Assembly: GCF_013387485.1 (NCBI RefSeq)
Contig: NZ_JABBXB010000006.1
Coordinates: forward strand, 161,522-225,521
Direction: 5' to 3'
Origin: Stenotrophomonas sp. SAM-B
GTDB lineage: Bacteria > Pseudomonadota > Gammaproteobacteria > Xanthomonadales > Xanthomonadaceae
DNA: 64,000 nt
Shown here: positions 45,562-55,212 of the stretch, in pieces
How the letters are laid out: every line of letters starts with the position of its first letter
Position numbering within the stretch: the first letter of the stretch is position 1
Translations under genes and position numbers: made by a program
The notes under the pieces: model-generated
What the model saw: the letters and a program-made list of their open reading frames with translations, nothing else
Databases searched by the model: none
Told to the model about the DNA's origin: nothing

Positions 45562-46481
45562 GGTGCGTAATCCAGCGCGGCACGCTTGGCGTCGTGGCGG
45601 GCCTGGCGCGACTGGCTGTAGTCGTTGTTGAACTGGGCCGGCTCGAAACCGCCGTAGGTCGGGTTGGGCAGCATCCACCAGCGTTCGCCGAACCAGTCGT
45701 GGTACTGCTGCAGCAGCGTGTCACGGCCATCGTTGGTGTTGGCGGTGACTTCCACGAAGTCGCCCAGCTGGTCACCGAACTGCATCAGCACGCGGTACTG
45801 CTGGCCGGCTAGGCGGCGGCGGCAGTTCTTCTCGCTGCCGGCCTGCTCGCAGCCGTCGACCACCGTGCCCAGGCCGAGAAACACGCTGTCGTCGGCCACC
45901 GGCAGGCCCTGCTCACGCAGGTTGGCCAGGGTGGCGTCCTTGAGGTGCACGGCGCGGTTGGAGATGTACAGCAGGGTGACGCCCTTGGCGTTGGCCGCCT
46001 TGGCGAAATCGACCACGCCCGGAATCGCCTTGGCCTTCTTCTCGGCGACCCACTGGTCCCAGCTCAGCTCGTCGTATTCCTTGCCATCGCGCACCAGGCG
46101 CGCCTGGTAGGGCGAGTTGTCCAGCACGGTTTCATCCACGTCCAGCACCACGGCCGGCTTCAGGCCCTTGGCGGCGTTGCCGCGTTCTTCCGGCACCAGC
46201 GCATCCCAGTTGGGTTCCTTGAGGGCCTTGTCCAGGTGATCGGCGGCGGCGCGGTAGGTCTGCTCGGTGATCGCGCGGTATTCCTGCGCGCGCTGCATCC
46301 ACAGCACGGCATTGAGGTTGTCATTGGCGGCCACGGCGGCATCGCCGGTGGCAGCCGGGGCGCTCGCCGCGGCAGCGGCTGCCGGCGGGGCGGCATCGGC
46401 CGGGGTTTCAGTGCGCTTGCAGGCACTCAGTGCCAGCACGGCACAGGCAAGCACGGACAGGGAAACAGCACTACGACGCAT
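45558..46481 (-). CDS. Acid phosphatase/5'-nucleotidase lipoprotein, e(P4)/HAD class C type
   Basis: A 307-residue lipoprotein (signal ending LALSACKR, Cys20). The HAD class C (DDDD) signature is complete: [16 protein letters not shown] as motif [13 protein letters not shown] as motif II, and the late acidic stretch [20 protein letters not shown] (in part) as motif III. It resembles Haemophilus e(P4), an outer-membrane phosphatase that dephosphorylates nucleotides such as NMN. A GGTGA site precedes ATG 46481. The stop overlaps the pyrF start, coupling nucleotide scavenging to pyrimidine synthesis, which may or may not be functional. Confidence 0.9.
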   Translation of the reverse strand: MRRSAVSLSVLACAVLALSACKRTETPADAAPPAAAAAASAPAATGDAAVAANDNLNAVLWMQRAQEYRAITEQTYRAAADHLDKALKEPNWDALVPEERGNAAKGLKPAVVLDVDETVLDNSPYQARLVRDGKEYDELSWDQWVAEKKAKAIPGVVDFAKAANAKGVTLLYISNRAVHLKDATLANLREQGLPVADDSVFLGLGTVVDGCEQAGSEKNCRRRLAGQQYRVLMQFGDQLGDFVEVTANTNDGRDTLLQQYHDWFGERWWMLPNPTYGGFEPAQFNNDYSQSRQARHDAKRAALDYAP

Positions 46482-46592
46482 GGCATTCACCGGCAACAGA
46501 TTCGCGCCAGTTTACCGGCTTGTCCCGCGGCATTCATGTGGCCGGCGGGGCTCGGCTATGCTGCACGCCCCTGAAACACCGCGGAGCGCCCC

Positions 46593-47270
46593 ATGACCGA
46601 CGACACCCAGACCCCTGCCCTGCCCGTGCTCAGCGCGGCCCAGGCCCGCGCGTTGGGCTGCCTGATCGAGAAGGAGGCGACCACCCCGGACGCCTACCCG
46701 CTGACCGTCAACGCTGCGCAGGTGGCCGCCAACCAGAAGACCGCCCGCGAGCCGGTGATGGCCCTGTCGGCCGGCGATGTGCACCACGCGCTGCGCCAGT
46801 TGGAGACGCTGGGCCTGGCGCGCCAGCAGTATTCCTCGCGCGCCGAGCGCTACGAGCATCGCGCCGGTGCCGCGCTGGACCTGACCCGCCAGCAGCTGGC
46901 CATCCTGGGCTTGTTGCTGCTGCGCGGCCCGCAGACCCTCAATGAGCTGCTGACCCGCAGCGAGCGCCTGGTGCGTTTCCAGGACGTGGACGAACTGCGC
47001 CATCACCTGGAGCGCATGATCCAGCGCGATATGGCGGTCCAGCTGCCGCGCGCCAGCGGCCAGCGCGAAGACCGCTACATGCACCTGCTGGCCGGCCCGG
47101 TGGACGTGCAGGCCCTGGCGGAGCAGTACAGGTCGGCGCCGTCCGGCGCTGGCGGTGGCGCTGCCGCCCATCCGGCGCTGGAGTCGCGCGTGCAGCAGCT
47201 GGAAGCCACCGTGGCCGAGCTGCAGGAGCAGCTGGCGGAGTTGCGCGCGCAGCTCGGGGGGCTGAACTAA
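46593..47270 (+). CDS. YceH family (DUF480/UPF0502) protein
   Basis: A 225-residue protein of the YceH family. The conserved start is [28 protein letters not shown] and the body holds two winged-helix domains ([35 protein letters not shown]). After residue 180 an Ala-rich linker and a coiled coil ([20 protein letters not shown]) follow. The fold suggests nucleic acid binding but the function is unknown. It is divergent from the e(P4)-type gene and its stop codon is directly followed by a REP palindrome. Confidence 0.9.
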   Translation: MTDDTQTPALPVLSAAQARALGCLIEKEATTPDAYPLTVNAAQVAANQKTAREPVMALSAGDVHHALRQLETLGLARQQYSSRAERYEHRAGAALDLTRQQLAILGLLLLRGPQTLNELLTRSERLVRFQDVDELRHHLERMIQRDMAVQLPRASGQREDRYMHLLAGPVDVQALAEQYRSAPSGAGGGAAAHPALESRVQQLEATVAELQEQLAELRAQLGGLN

Positions 47271-47293
47271 AGCCACGCATGGCGTGGCTCTAC
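47271..47293. repeat. GTAG-type palindromic element (AGCCACGC class)
   Basis: AGCCACGCATGGCGTGGCT followed by CTAC, the same palindrome as at 8914-8936. It begins on the base after the YceH stop codon and likely forms the 3' end hairpin of that mRNA. Confidence 0.8.
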
Positions 47294-47320
47294 CGGGTCG
47301 GATGGCGTTGTTCTACCGGG

Positions 47321-47854
47321 TCAGACGGCGGGCGCCCCCGGCGTGGCGAACAACAGCACCACATCGCCGCCATGCGGCGGCGGCAGCAGCAGGTCGCCGC
47401 GATCCTCCATGCCGAGCTTGCGCAGCAGCGCGGCCGACCGCACGTTGTCCGGCGAAACGATGCCGTACAGGTCGGTGTAGCCCAGCACGTCGCGCGCGTA
47501 GTGCATCACCCCGCGCGCGGCTTCGATTGCGTAGCCGTGGCCCTCGTACTGCGACAGCAGCGCATAGCCGATATCCGGTGCCGGCAGTCCGTCGCGACGG
47601 ACCAGGCCGGCGTTGCCCAGCCAGGCGCCGTCTTCGCGGCGGATGATCGCGTACATGCCGAACCCGTTGAGGGTGTAGCTGCCCAGCACGCGCTCGGCGG
47701 TGTAGTCACGCGCCTGCGTCAGGGTACGCACGCCGCGGTCGGCGATGTTGCGGATGAAGCCGGGCTCGTTGAGCAGGGCCAGCATGTCGGCCGCGTCATG
47801 GTCGGGGTCGATCAGGCGCAGGTGCAGGCGGTCGGTCTGGATCACGGCGGACAT
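47321..47854 (-). CDS. GNAT family N-acetyltransferase
   Basis: A 177-residue acetyltransferase of the RimJ/RimL-like type, starting MSAVIQTDRLHLRLIDPDHD at ATG 47854. The acetyl-CoA loop is in DIGYALLSQYEGHGYAIEA, typical of the family, with the VSPDNVRSAALLRKLGM segment following. It probably acetylates an amine or a protein N-terminus; the substrate is unknown. An upstream open stretch of 63 codons runs through a REP palindrome and is not coding. It lies convergent with the YceH gene and downstream of rep. Confidence 0.9.
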   Translation of the reverse strand: MSAVIQTDRLHLRLIDPDHDAADMLALLNEPGFIRNIADRGVRTLTQARDYTAERVLGSYTLNGFGMYAIIRREDGAWLGNAGLVRRDGLPAPDIGYALLSQYEGHGYAIEAARGVMHYARDVLGYTDLYGIVSPDNVRSAALLRKLGMEDRGDLLLPPPHGGDVVLLFATPGAPAV

Positions 47855-47890
47855 GCGGGTACCGGCTGAGGAAGATAGCCTGATTGTGCC

Positions 47891-47917
47891 GTAGAGCCAC
47901 CCATGGGGTGGCTCTAC
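47891..47917. repeat. Symmetric GTAG-type palindrome
   Basis: GTAGAGCCACCC pairs with GGGTGGCTCTAC around ATG, giving a 12-bp perfect stem with GTAG at both outer ends. It lies between the GNAT gene and rep, 11 bases beyond the rep stop codon. Confidence 0.85.
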
Positions 47918-47927
47918 CTGGCGATGC

Positions 47928-49904
47928 TCAGTCGAACAGGGCCTGGATCGCCGCCAACCCGGCGCTCGCGCGTTCTTTCTTGCGCGCCGCATCGGCGACC
48001 GGATCGGCACCATCGCGCTGCATTTCCTCGGCCGGAATCTCATCGAAGAACCGGCTGGGCTTGAGCCGCACGTGCTCGCCGAACTTGCGGGTGAGCTTGC
48101 TGTAGCTCATCCACAGCTGCACCTTGGCCCGGGTGATGCCCACGTACAGCAGGCGCCGTTCTTCCTGCAGGTTGCCTTCGTCCAGGCTGACCTGGTGCGG
48201 CAGCACGCCGTCCTCGCAGCCGATGATGAACACGTACGGGAATTCCAGGCCCTTGGAGGCGTGCATGGTCATCATGCGCACCTGGTTGCCGCCGTCGTCC
48301 TTGTCGTTGCGCGACAGCAACGCCAGCTGCGCGGCCAGATCCGCCGTGGAGGCACCCCGCGGGCCGCCTTCGAACCACTGCGCCAGTTCTTCCAGGTTGC
48401 CGAGGCGACGCTGGTAGACGGACTCTTCCTTGCACGCGCTGCGCAGGTCCGAGACCAGCCCGGAATCCTTCACCAGCTTGCGCACCAGGTCGCCGGAGCT
48501 GAGCTTGGGCATCTCCGCGCGCAGGTCGCGCAGGATGTCGGTGAAGCGGCTCAGGCCGTTGGCCGCACGCGGTGGCAGCTGCGACAGCGCGCCGATCGCT
48601 TCGGCGGCATGCGCCATCGGCAGGTCTTTTTCCGACGCCAGCTCGGCCAGCTTGGCCAGCGTCCCGGCGCCCACTTCGCGCTTGGGCGACTGCACCGCGC
48701 GCATGAAGGCCGTATCGTCGTCCGGGTTCACCAGCAGGCGCAGCCAGGACAGCGTGTCCTTGACTTCCTGCCGTTCCAGGAACGCGGTACCGCCGGTGAT
48801 GTGGTACGGCGCGCGCACCAGCTGCAGCGCCTTTTCCAGCGGCCGCGACTGGAAATTGCCGCGGAACAGGATGCAGAAATCACTCCACGGAATCTTCTTG
48901 GAGGTGGCCAGGAAGGAGATTTCCGCCGCTACTTTTTCGGCCTCGTGCTCGCTGTTGCGGCACTCCCACACGCGGATGCGCTCGCCGTCGGCCTGGTCGC
49001 TCCACAGCTTCTTCAGGTGTTCGTGCGGGTTGTTGGCGATCAACGCATTGGCCGCGCGCAGCACGCGGTTGGAGCAGCGGTAGTTCTGCTCCAGCTTGAT
49101 GATTTCCAGCGCGGGATAATCGCGCGCCATCTGCTGCAGGTTTTCCGGATTCGCACCCCGCCAGGCGTAGATCGACTGATCGTCATCGCCCACGCAGGTG
49201 AAGTTGCCCTTGCTGCCGGCCAGCTGCTTGAGCAGCCGGTACTGCGCATCGTTGGTGTCCTGGCATTCGTCGACCAGCAGATACCCGATGCGTTCGCGCC
49301 AGGCGATGGCGATCTCGGGATTCTCTTCCAGCACCTGCACCGGCAGCCGGATCAGGTCATCGAAATCGACCGCGTTGAACGCGGTCAGGCGCAGCTGGTA
49401 GCGCTCGTAGACGCTGGCCGCTTCCTTTTCGCGCGTGCTGCGCGCGGCCGCCATCGCCTGCTCGGGCGAGAGGCCGGCATTCTTGGCGCGCGAGATCAGG
49501 TTCTTCACGTCCTCGATGTCGTCCGGCTTGGCCCCGTACATCAGGTCCTTGACCTGCGCGGTCGAATCGTCGGCATCGAAGATCGAGAACCCGCGCTTGA
49601 GCCCCACCGCGGCGTGCTCGATCTGCAGGAACTTCAGGCCCAGCGCGTGGAAGGTACAGATCGTCACTTCATCGGCATCGTCACCGCGCAGGCGCTTGGC
49701 CACGCGCTCGCGCATTTCCTTGGCCGACTTGTTGGTGAAGGTGATCGCCGCGATCCGCCGCGCCGGGTAGCGCTTGCTGGCGATCAGCTGGCCGATCTTC
49801 TCCACGATCACGCGCGTCTTGCCGCTGCCCGCGCCCGCGAGCACCAGCAGAGGACCTTCGCAGTGCATCACTGCCGCGTGTTGGGGAGGATTGAGACCGT
49901 GCAT
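47928..49904 (-). CDS. rep: ATP-dependent DNA helicase Rep
   Basis: A 658-residue superfamily 1A helicase. Motifs are complete: LVLAGAGSGKTRVI (I), ITFTNKSAKEMRER (Ia), VDECQDTNDAQY (II), GDDDQSIYAWRGA (III), LEQNYRCSNRVLRAAN (IV), TMHASKGLEF (V) and EERRLLYVGITRAK (VI). The start MHGLNPPQHAAV and the length fit Rep better than UvrD (about 720). Rep moves 3' to 5' on single-stranded DNA, clearing proteins ahead of replication forks. It is divergent from tdk across about 130 bases, which hold an 8-bp stem hairpin. Confidence 0.93.
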   Translation of the reverse strand: MHGLNPPQHAAVMHCEGPLLVLAGAGSGKTRVIVEKIGQLIASKRYPARRIAAITFTNKSAKEMRERVAKRLRGDDADEVTICTFHALGLKFLQIEHAAVGLKRGFSIFDADDSTAQVKDLMYGAKPDDIEDVKNLISRAKNAGLSPEQAMAAARSTREKEAASVYERYQLRLTAFNAVDFDDLIRLPVQVLEENPEIAIAWRERIGYLLVDECQDTNDAQYRLLKQLAGSKGNFTCVGDDDQSIYAWRGANPENLQQMARDYPALEIIKLEQNYRCSNRVLRAANALIANNPHEHLKKLWSDQADGERIRVWECRNSEHEAEKVAAEISFLATSKKIPWSDFCILFRGNFQSRPLEKALQLVRAPYHITGGTAFLERQEVKDTLSWLRLLVNPDDDTAFMRAVQSPKREVGAGTLAKLAELASEKDLPMAHAAEAIGALSQLPPRAANGLSRFTDILRDLRAEMPKLSSGDLVRKLVKDSGLVSDLRSACKEESVYQRRLGNLEELAQWFEGGPRGASTADLAAQLALLSRNDKDDGGNQVRMMTMHASKGLEFPYVFIIGCEDGVLPHQVSLDEGNLQEERRLLYVGITRAKVQLWMSYSKLTRKFGEHVRLKPSRFFDEIPAEEMQRDGADPVADAARKKERASAGLAAIQALFD

Positions 49905-49965
49905 GCCATCTCCAGGGGAGGGGCATTGTAGCGGGCCGCCCGGCCGGAGCGTGGTGATCGCCGGC

Positions 49966-49985
49966 AGCGGACGAAAGCGTCCGCT
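49966..49985. repeat. Hairpin upstream of tdk
   Basis: AGCGGACG and CGTCCGCT pair perfectly around the tetraloop AAAG. It is 50 bases before the tdk start codon in the gap between divergent rep and tdk. Confidence 0.55.
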
Positions 49986-50035
49986 CCCATGGGCCCGGCA
50001 GCCACGGGAGGCGGCCGGGCGTCTAGAATTGGCCG

Positions 50036-50656
50036 ATGGCCAAGCTCTATTTCTATTATTCGGCGATGAACGCCGGCAAGACCACGACCCTGCTGCAGTC
50101 GGCGCACAACTACCGCGAGCGGGGCATGCGCGTGGCCATCCTCACCCCCCGGCTGGATGATCGCGCGGGGCGCGGCGTGGTCGCCTCGCGGATCGGCCTG
50201 AAGGCCGACGGCATCGCGTTCCAGCAGGACACCGACCTGCAGCAGCTGATCGCCGACGACATCGGCACGCACGGCCCCTTGGGCTGCGTACTGGTCGATG
50301 AAGCGCAGTTCCTGACCCGCAGCCAGGTCTGGCAGCTCAGCGAGGTGGTCGACCAGATGCGCATCCCGGTGCTCTGCTACGGCCTGCGCACCGATTTCCG
50401 CGGCGAGCTGTTCGAAGGCAGCCAGTACCTGCTGGCCTGGGCCGACGAGATGCAGGAGATCAAGACCATCTGCCACAGCGGCAAGAAGGCCACGATGACG
50501 GTCCGCGTGGACGAGCACGGCCACGCGGTGCAGGACGGCCCCCAGGTGGAGATCGGCGGCAACGAGCGCTACGTGTCGGTAAGCCGCGCGGAGTTCAAGA
50601 AGATCACGCGCGGCGAGGGAAGAATCGATCCGGCACAGGTCCCATTGCCGCTTTGA
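50036..50656 (+). CDS. tdk: Thymidine kinase
   Basis: A 206-residue type II thymidine kinase. The P-loop is [15 protein letters not shown], the Walker B-like [10 protein letters not shown] follows, and the lasso region [12 protein letters not shown] is recognisable. It phosphorylates thymidine for salvage. Enterobacterial TDK has a zinc site made of four ligands in the lasso domain (CHCGK and VSVCRKH). Here these positions read CHSGK and VSVSRAE, so most ligands are lost; the enzyme may fold without zinc, as reported for no other member that I can cite. It is convergent with opgD with no gap. Start ATG 50036 is standard. Confidence 0.93.
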   Translation: MAKLYFYYSAMNAGKTTTLLQSAHNYRERGMRVAILTPRLDDRAGRGVVASRIGLKADGIAFQQDTDLQQLIADDIGTHGPLGCVLVDEAQFLTRSQVWQLSEVVDQMRIPVLCYGLRTDFRGELFEGSQYLLAWADEMQEIKTICHSGKKATMTVRVDEHGHAVQDGPQVEIGGNERYVSVSRAEFKKITRGEGRIDPAQVPLPL

Positions 50657-52258
50657 TCAATACAACGTGCGTTCCGGCGCGCCCTTCGGCGGCGGGCTGT
50701 ACTGGTACAGCCAGGTTTCGGTGAGGGTCTTGCCGCCGCTGCGCAGGTACAGCCGGATGTCGATCTGCTCGGTGGAATCCTCCGGCGGCACGACATCGAA
50801 CATGGCGCGGTAGCCCTTGATCTCGCGCAGCGGACGCGCCGAGACGATCTCGGTGCGGCCACGGCTGACCTGGACAACGGCTTCGACCTCGCCCTTGTCG
50901 ATCAACGCTGCCAGCTCGCCGCCTTCGAAATCGACCGCGAAGCGCCACGAGAAATACGCGCGCTTCTTGCCGATCACCCCGCCCAGGCCGGTACGGCTGG
51001 CCACGCAGTGCGCCAGCGGCGTGCGGGCCGGCGGCTCGGCGCCCCAGTACAGGCGGTAGCCCAGCAGCAGCTCCTGGCCCGGCTGCGGCTTGGCCTCGGG
51101 ATTCCAGAACGCCACGATGTTGTCGAAGGTCTCATCCACGGTCGGGATCTCGACCAGCTGCACCGAGCCCTTGCCCCACTGCCCCTTCGGTTCCACCCAC
51201 AGGCACGGCCGCTTCTCGTAGAAGACGCCGTCGTCCTGGTAGTGATCGAAGTTGCGGTCGCGCTGGAGCAGGCCGAAGCCGCGCGGATTGTTGTCCACGA
51301 ACATGTTGAAACGCAGGTTGTACGGGTTGCACAGCGGGCGCCAGATCCATTCCCCGGCCCCGGTCCACATCGACAGGCCGTCGGTATCGTGGATCTCCGG
51401 GCGCCAGTCCCAGGCCATGCGGCGGTCGTTCTCGCCCACTTGGTACATGCTGGTGCACGGCGCGATGCCGAGCCGCTCGATCGCCTTGCGCGGGTACAGC
51501 GCGCAGTCGATGTCCATCAGCAGCACGTCACCGTTGGTGATCGCGAAGCGGTAGGCGCCGGTGGTGCTCGGCGAATCCAGCAGCGCGTAGACCACCAGGG
51601 TGTCGGAGTCCGCCGCCGGCTGCTCCAGGTAGTAGGCGATGAAGTCCGGGAATTCCTCGGGCTTGCCCATCCCGGTGTCGATCGCCAGGCCGCGCGCGGA
51701 TTGGCCGTACTGGCCTTCCTTGCCGACCGCGCGGAAATAGCTGGCGCCGAGGAACGCGGCGAAGTCGCGGTTGGTGTCCTTGCGCGTGTTGAGGCGGAAA
51801 CCGGCGAAGCCGAGGTCGGCCGGCAGGTGGCTGCCCTTCAGGCCGCTCTTGCCGTAATCGAACGCCGCGCCGTCATAGGCCAGCTCCTGCGCCTTGCCGT
51901 CGGTCACGTCGAACATCCGCACCGGCGAGTGGAAGTACAGGCCGAGGTGGAAGAACTTGGCCTGGTAGCGGCCGGGCTGGTCGGCCCACAACGCATGGTC
52001 CTGGCGGTACTGGATCGACTGGTACTGATCCCAGTCCAGCGCTTCGACCGGGCCGGGCAGCGTGCGCTTGTGACTCTGGTAGGCCGCCTGGGACAGCGCG
52101 CGGGCCTGCCCCTTCAGCGAGGCGAAGTCGAACGGCTGCGGCTGGCCGAGCCGGCGCAGGCCGACTTGGTTGCCCTGCGCGGCGCAGGCCGGCAGTGCGG
52201 GCAGGCCGAAGGCGGCCAGGGCCACGGAGGCATTGCGGAGGAAGTCGCGTCGTTGCAT
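50657..52258 (-). CDS. opgD: Glucans biosynthesis protein D (periplasmic)
   Basis: A 533-residue OpgD/MdoD, involved in making osmoregulated periplasmic glucans. The N-terminus MQRRDFLRNASVALAAFGLP is a Tat leader with twin arginines (cleavage near ACAAQG), as known for this family. The mature part is the OpgG/OpgD beta-rich domain with the VGLRRLGQPQPFDFASLKGQA start and FVDNNPRGFGLLQRDRNFDHYQD (in part), typical for the family. Length is standard. It is convergent with tdk and starts about 90 bases from the kinase gene. The start ATG 52258 is well supported by the leader. Confidence 0.93.
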   Translation of the reverse strand: MQRRDFLRNASVALAAFGLPALPACAAQGNQVGLRRLGQPQPFDFASLKGQARALSQAAYQSHKRTLPGPVEALDWDQYQSIQYRQDHALWADQPGRYQAKFFHLGLYFHSPVRMFDVTDGKAQELAYDGAAFDYGKSGLKGSHLPADLGFAGFRLNTRKDTNRDFAAFLGASYFRAVGKEGQYGQSARGLAIDTGMGKPEEFPDFIAYYLEQPAADSDTLVVYALLDSPSTTGAYRFAITNGDVLLMDIDCALYPRKAIERLGIAPCTSMYQVGENDRRMAWDWRPEIHDTDGLSMWTGAGEWIWRPLCNPYNLRFNMFVDNNPRGFGLLQRDRNFDHYQDDGVFYEKRPCLWVEPKGQWGKGSVQLVEIPTVDETFDNIVAFWNPEAKPQPGQELLLGYRLYWGAEPPARTPLAHCVASRTGLGGVIGKKRAYFSWRFAVDFEGGELAALIDKGEVEAVVQVSRGRTEIVSARPLREIKGYRAMFDVVPPEDSTEQIDIRLYLRSGGKTLTETWLYQYSPPPKGAPERTLY

Positions 52259-52350
52259 GCAGGCAGCGATGGCAGGGAAGGGCCGGCCATCATAGGCACG
52301 CAGACGTTAATTCGCCGAAGTGAATACGGCGCAGCGTTCAGCCAGCGCGC

Positions 52351-55182
52351 TCAGGGACCGGCGGCTACCTGCGCCGATGTGCAGGCCTGGCGTGCCCGCT
52401 CCACCTCCGCCACCAGCTGTCCCCCCTGCGGGAACTGCGCCTGCAGTGTCTGGTGGAGCTGCCCCAGCGCCTCGCGGGCACGTACCGGTGCGCTGCGGCA
52501 GTCGAGTTCGGCCATCGCCGTCCGGGCGCGCCAGCGCAGCGCGCGGCGCTCCGGGTCGGCCGTGTCGCCCACCAGCAGGGGGGCCAGCGCGCGGCGGGCT
52601 TCCACGGTCTGGCCCATGCGGCCCAGGTTCCGCCCCCAGGCCAGCTGCAGCGCACGCTGCAGGGTCGGCCCGGCGGACCCGGCCCGGTCCACCCGGGGCA
52701 TGAGCGCGGCCAGCTGCTCCCCGGCCTGGCGCGGGTCGCCGTGCGCACTGACCAGCTCGGCCATGCGGCGGTCGGCCTGCTGCACCGAGGCATCGTCATC
52801 GCCGCGCTGCGCGGCCTGCCACTGCCGCCCCTCATGCAGGGCGGCCAGGGCGGCCTGCCAACGCCCGGCCAGGGCCAAGGCCTCGCCCTGGTCGTACAGG
52901 CCCTGTGGCAGCAGTCCCACGCAATCGGGCTGCCGCCAGATCGCCACGGCCCGGGCGAAGTCATCGAGGGCGGTGGCGCTGTCGCCGCGCTCCATGGCCA
53001 GCCGACCCAACGCGTGCCAGGTCAGCCCGGTATCGCGGTGCTGCTCACCCAGCGCCTGCCGGGTGAGGCGATGGATCTGCTGCAGATCGGCCTGTGCCTG
53101 CTCGAGGTCGCCCCGCTGCATCGCCAGCAGGGCGCGCAGGCGGCGGATCGAGAGGGTCTCGGGGTGATCCGGTCCATACAGCGTCACCGCATCGGCACCT
53201 GCCAGCCGCAGTGCCTGCTCGGCGGCGTCCACGTCCCCCTGCGCGGCCAGACTCTCGCCCATGTGCCGACGCAGCGCGATCAGCTGCGGGTACCGCATCG
53301 TGGCATCGGCCTGCAGCAGCTGCAGCGCCTGCCGGTAACCGGCCAGCGCCGCCGGGGCGCGGCCATCGTCGCTGTCCAGCACGGCAAGGTCGGCCAGGCT
53401 CTCGGCGGTGCCGGGCGTGTCGCGGAGGATGTCGCGGCGCAGGACCAGCGCCTGGCCGAAGGCGGCGCGCGCGTTGTCGCGGTAGCCCAGGAGCTGCTGG
53501 CAGCGGCCGAGCTGGGTGTGGTACGCGGCCACGGCCGCCGGCAGCCGCAGGCGGTACTCCGTGGCCAGCGACTGCATCGGGGTGAGGTGCGTCACGCAGT
53601 CACGCGAGCGGCCGAGCATGCGCAGCGCACGGCCGCGCTGGGTCACGGCCTCCAACTGCAGCGTCGGCGGCACCTCGCCGACCTCCTCCAGCAGCGCACG
53701 CTGGCGGTCCAGTGTCTGCAGCGCCAGCTGGTAGTCGCCCATGCCGATCCGGAGCCGGCCGATCACCCCTTCCAGCTCCGCCAGCGACAGCGGCTGATCC
53801 CGCAGTTCGGCCTCGCCGCGTTGCTGTCCGGTCGCCAGCAGCTGGCGAAGATCGAAGCTGCCGTGGCGCACACCGGCGGCGCGGTCGAACAACCCCACGG
53901 TGAAATCCTGCATGGCCTGGGCCCGCGCGATCTCGCGGCGCGCCTGCTGCATCTGCCACAGCGCGGTCAGTGCCAGGGCAAGCAGGGCCAGCACCGCGAC
54001 GCTGCCCAGCGCCACGCCCCACCGGTGCCGGCCCAGGTATTTGCGCAGCCGGTAGCCCACGTGCTGTGGACGCGCATGGATCGGCCGGCCTTCGAGGAAA
54101 CGGCGCAGATCCTGGGCCAGTGCTTCGACCGAGGGGTAGCGCTGTGCCGGCTCCTTCTGCAGGGCTTTGAGCAGGATGGTGTCGAGGTCGCCGCGCAGGC
54201 GCCGTGACAGGCGCCTGGCCGCCACCGCGTGTTCGCCACCGGCGGCGGCCAGGCGCGCCATCACCGACGAGGCACGCGGTGCCTGCACCTCCAGGATCGA
54301 GCGTTCCCACTCGGCATCGCTGTGCCGGCGCAACCGGTAGGGTTTCTGGCCGGTGATCACCTCGAACAGCACCACGCCCAGCGAGTAGACATCGGTGAGC
54401 GTGGAGACCGGCTCGCCACGTACCTGTTCCGGCGCGGCGTAGTGCAGGGTAAAGGCGCGCGCTTCGGTGGGCGGATGCGCGGGCGGCTTGCCGTCGTCGT
54501 CGTCCAACAGCTTGGCGATGCCGAAGTCCAGCAGCTTCACCTCGCCATCGGCGGTGACCAGGATGTTGGAGGGCTTCAGGTCGCGGTGCACGATCAGGTT
54601 GGCGTGCGCGTGGCTGACCACCGCGCACACCTGCAGCATCAGCTGCAGGCGGCGCTCCAGCGGCAGCGCCAGCCGCTGGCAGTAGTCGGTGATCGGCTCG
54701 CCTTCGACATAGGCCAGCGCCAGGTATGGTTGCCCCTGCAGGTCCACGCCCGCATCGAACAGCTGGGCCAGGTTGGGATGCTGCAGCCGGGCCAGGATTT
54801 CGCGTTCACGGCTGAAGCGCTGGCGCAGGCCGGGGTCGGCGTAGCCGCTGCGCAGCAGCTTCAGGGCGACCTGGCGCTCGTACAGACCGTCGGCGCGCTC
54901 GGCCAGCCAGACCTCGCCCATGCCACCCTCACCAAGCGGACGCAGCAACCGGTAAGGGCCGACCCGGGTGCCGACCCGGCTGTCTTCGGGCGCGGCGGTC
55001 CACAGTGGCTGCGCCAGGAACTCGTGGCTGTCGCGCTCGTGGGCGAGCAGGCGCTCCACGTCGTCGGCCAGCCCGGGGTCCTCCGCGCGCAGGCGCAGCA
55101 GCCGCTGCTCACGCGCCGGTTCGGGCAGTTCCAGCAATTGATCCAGCAGGCAGGACAGCTGCCGCCAGCGTGACGCCTCCAT
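52351..55182 (-). CDS. Transmembrane Ser/Thr protein kinase with TPR sensor region
   Basis: A 943-residue kinase. The cytoplasmic kinase domain spans about residues 75-340: GEGGMGEVW loop, K108 region (QVALKLL), VHRDLKPSNIL catalytic loop, LLDFGIAKLL, and YAAPEQVRG. A helix at about 392-412 (VALGSVAVLALLALALTAL) crosses the membrane. The remaining 520 residues are a series of TPR-like helical repeats (SLAELEGVIGRLRIGMGDYQLAL, ADLAVLDSDDGRAPAALAGYRQAL among them), predicted to be periplasmic. It is transcribed after the ECF sigma gene with a 30-base gap. In Xanthomonas citri and Vibrio, such kinases phosphorylate a partner sigma factor and switch on type VI secretion; here the target regulon is unknown. 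Confidence 0.9.
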   Translation of the reverse strand: MEASRWRQLSCLLDQLLELPEPAREQRLLRLRAEDPGLADDVERLLAHERDSHEFLAQPLWTAAPEDSRVGTRVGPYRLLRPLGEGGMGEVWLAERADGLYERQVALKLLRSGYADPGLRQRFSREREILARLQHPNLAQLFDAGVDLQGQPYLALAYVEGEPITDYCQRLALPLERRLQLMLQVCAVVSHAHANLIVHRDLKPSNILVTADGEVKLLDFGIAKLLDDDDGKPPAHPPTEARAFTLHYAAPEQVRGEPVSTLTDVYSLGVVLFEVITGQKPYRLRRHSDAEWERSILEVQAPRASSVMARLAAAGGEHAVAARRLSRRLRGDLDTILLKALQKEPAQRYPSVEALAQDLRRFLEGRPIHARPQHVGYRLRKYLGRHRWGVALGSVAVLALLALALTALWQMQQARREIARAQAMQDFTVGLFDRAAGVRHGSFDLRQLLATGQQRGEAELRDQPLSLAELEGVIGRLRIGMGDYQLALQTLDRQRALLEEVGEVPPTLQLEAVTQRGRALRMLGRSRDCVTHLTPMQSLATEYRLRLPAAVAAYHTQLGRCQQLLGYRDNARAAFGQALVLRRDILRDTPGTAESLADLAVLDSDDGRAPAALAGYRQALQLLQADATMRYPQLIALRRHMGESLAAQGDVDAAEQALRLAGADAVTLYGPDHPETLSIRRLRALLAMQRGDLEQAQADLQQIHRLTRQALGEQHRDTGLTWHALGRLAMERGDSATALDDFARAVAIWRQPDCVGLLPQGLYDQGEALALAGRWQAALAALHEGRQWQAAQRGDDDASVQQADRRMAELVSAHGDPRQAGEQLAALMPRVDRAGSAGPTLQRALQLAWGRNLGRMGQTVEARRALAPLLVGDTADPERRALRWRARTAMAELDCRSAPVRAREALGQLHQTLQAQFPQGGQLVAEVERARQACTSAQVAAGP

Positions 55183-55212
55183 CGCTCCTCTCCCCGGACG
55201 ATGCGTGGCTGT

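Noticed and set aside
47271..47917. Palindromic repeats considered as a CRISPR array
   Set aside because: Units are two related palindromes 620 bases apart with a gene between them, no regular spacers and no cas gene.
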